From CAZTYW01 sp964617695 (lineage in GTDB: Bacteria; Chloroflexota; Dehalococcoidia; UBA2247; RBG-13-53-26), in assembly GCA_964617695.1 (NCBI GenBank), contig CAZTYW010000059.1, positions 1 through 13,093 on the forward strand: a DNA stretch of 13,093 nt, in the 5' to 3' direction. The position numbers were made by a program, and so were the translations under genes. Each line of letters begins with the position of its first letter. Within the stretch, counting starts at the first letter, position 1. The notes under the pieces were generated by a model that saw only the letters and a program-made list of their open reading frames with translations, had not been told where the DNA came from and did no database searches. Shown in pieces: positions 13,073 to 13,093 of the stretch.

Positions 13073-13093
13073 TGAGCCTTTAGTTGAGCCTTT
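13073..13093. repeat. 9-bp direct repeat TGAGCCTTT at window edge
   Basis: Two copies (13073-13081 and 13085-13093) at a 12-bp period end exactly at the window border. Whether more copies follow cannot be seen. Confidence 0.5.

Larger units (their letters stand above)
12796..13093. other. 298-bp GC-rich gene-free end region upstream of the SDR gene
   Basis: No coding frame here is convincing. The stretch holds a candidate promoter for the SDR gene (12903-12931), two leader palindromes (GCGGTACCGC at 12839-12848; CGGCAC/GTGCCG at 12851-12869), a very GC-rich block with CGGCCGGCCG (about 12930-13020), and a direct repeat at the very end. Confidence 0.55.

Noticed and set aside
1..13093. CRISPR arrays, tRNA or rRNA genes, transposases, integrase sites
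   Set aside because: I saw no regularly spaced repeats of CRISPR type, no cloverleaf with CCA-type end, no rRNA-like stretch and no transposase or integrase motifs in any frame.

Overview
This 13.1 kb window is moderately GC-rich bacterial DNA. It carries ten protein-coding genes, one of them cut by the left edge. I see no rRNA, tRNA, CRISPR array or transposase. The gene set is an acyl-CoA dehydrogenase with its electron transfer flavoprotein, a PAC2 protein, an HSD17B4-like short-chain dehydrogenase, a PYROXD2-like flavoprotein and a TIGR04076 protein. This suggests an uncultured environmental bacterium, possibly Chloroflexota/Dehalococcoidia. That placement is inference from gene content and was not tested by phylogeny.

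Left part (2-2742): two sugar-metabolism genes lie tail to tail. The first is the 3' part of a fused MDR-dehydrogenase/Gfo-Idh-MocA oxidoreductase on the + strand. The second is a UDP-hexose 4-epimerase-like gene on the - strand with a good sigma70-type promoter. Both fit surface polysaccharide or nucleotide-sugar synthesis. The fusion gene is clearly poorer in GC than the rest (hand counts of 28/60 and 27/60 against 36-41/60 elsewhere), so it may be the edge of a horizontally acquired polysaccharide island.

Middle part (2885-8324, all - strand, read right to left): PAC2-family protein, acyl-CoA dehydrogenase, etfB, a hypothetical helical protein, and etfA. The dehydrogenase overlaps etfB by the ATGA arrangement, so these two are one transcription unit. 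The etf pair is split: an unrelated gene with its own near-consensus promoter and a structured leader sits between etfB and etfA. The dehydrogenase would oxidise an acyl-CoA and pass electrons to EtfAB. EtfB carries a motif resembling that of NADH-linked, possibly bifurcating, ETFs.

Right part (8325-13093): a 375-bp divergent intergenic region separates the PAC2 gene from three small + strand genes, each with a strong ribosome binding site. They encode a SnoaL/NTF2-like protein, an unrecognised basic protein and a TIGR04076 protein. Two - strand oxidoreductases follow: a COG1233/PYROXD2-like flavoprotein and an HSD17B4-type SDR. The last ~300 bp are a GC-rich, gene-free upstream region of the SDR gene, ending in a short direct repeat at the window edge.

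I found no clear new defence or mobile system. The most unusual points are the split etf locus with its inserted gene, and the regulatory structure around that gene.
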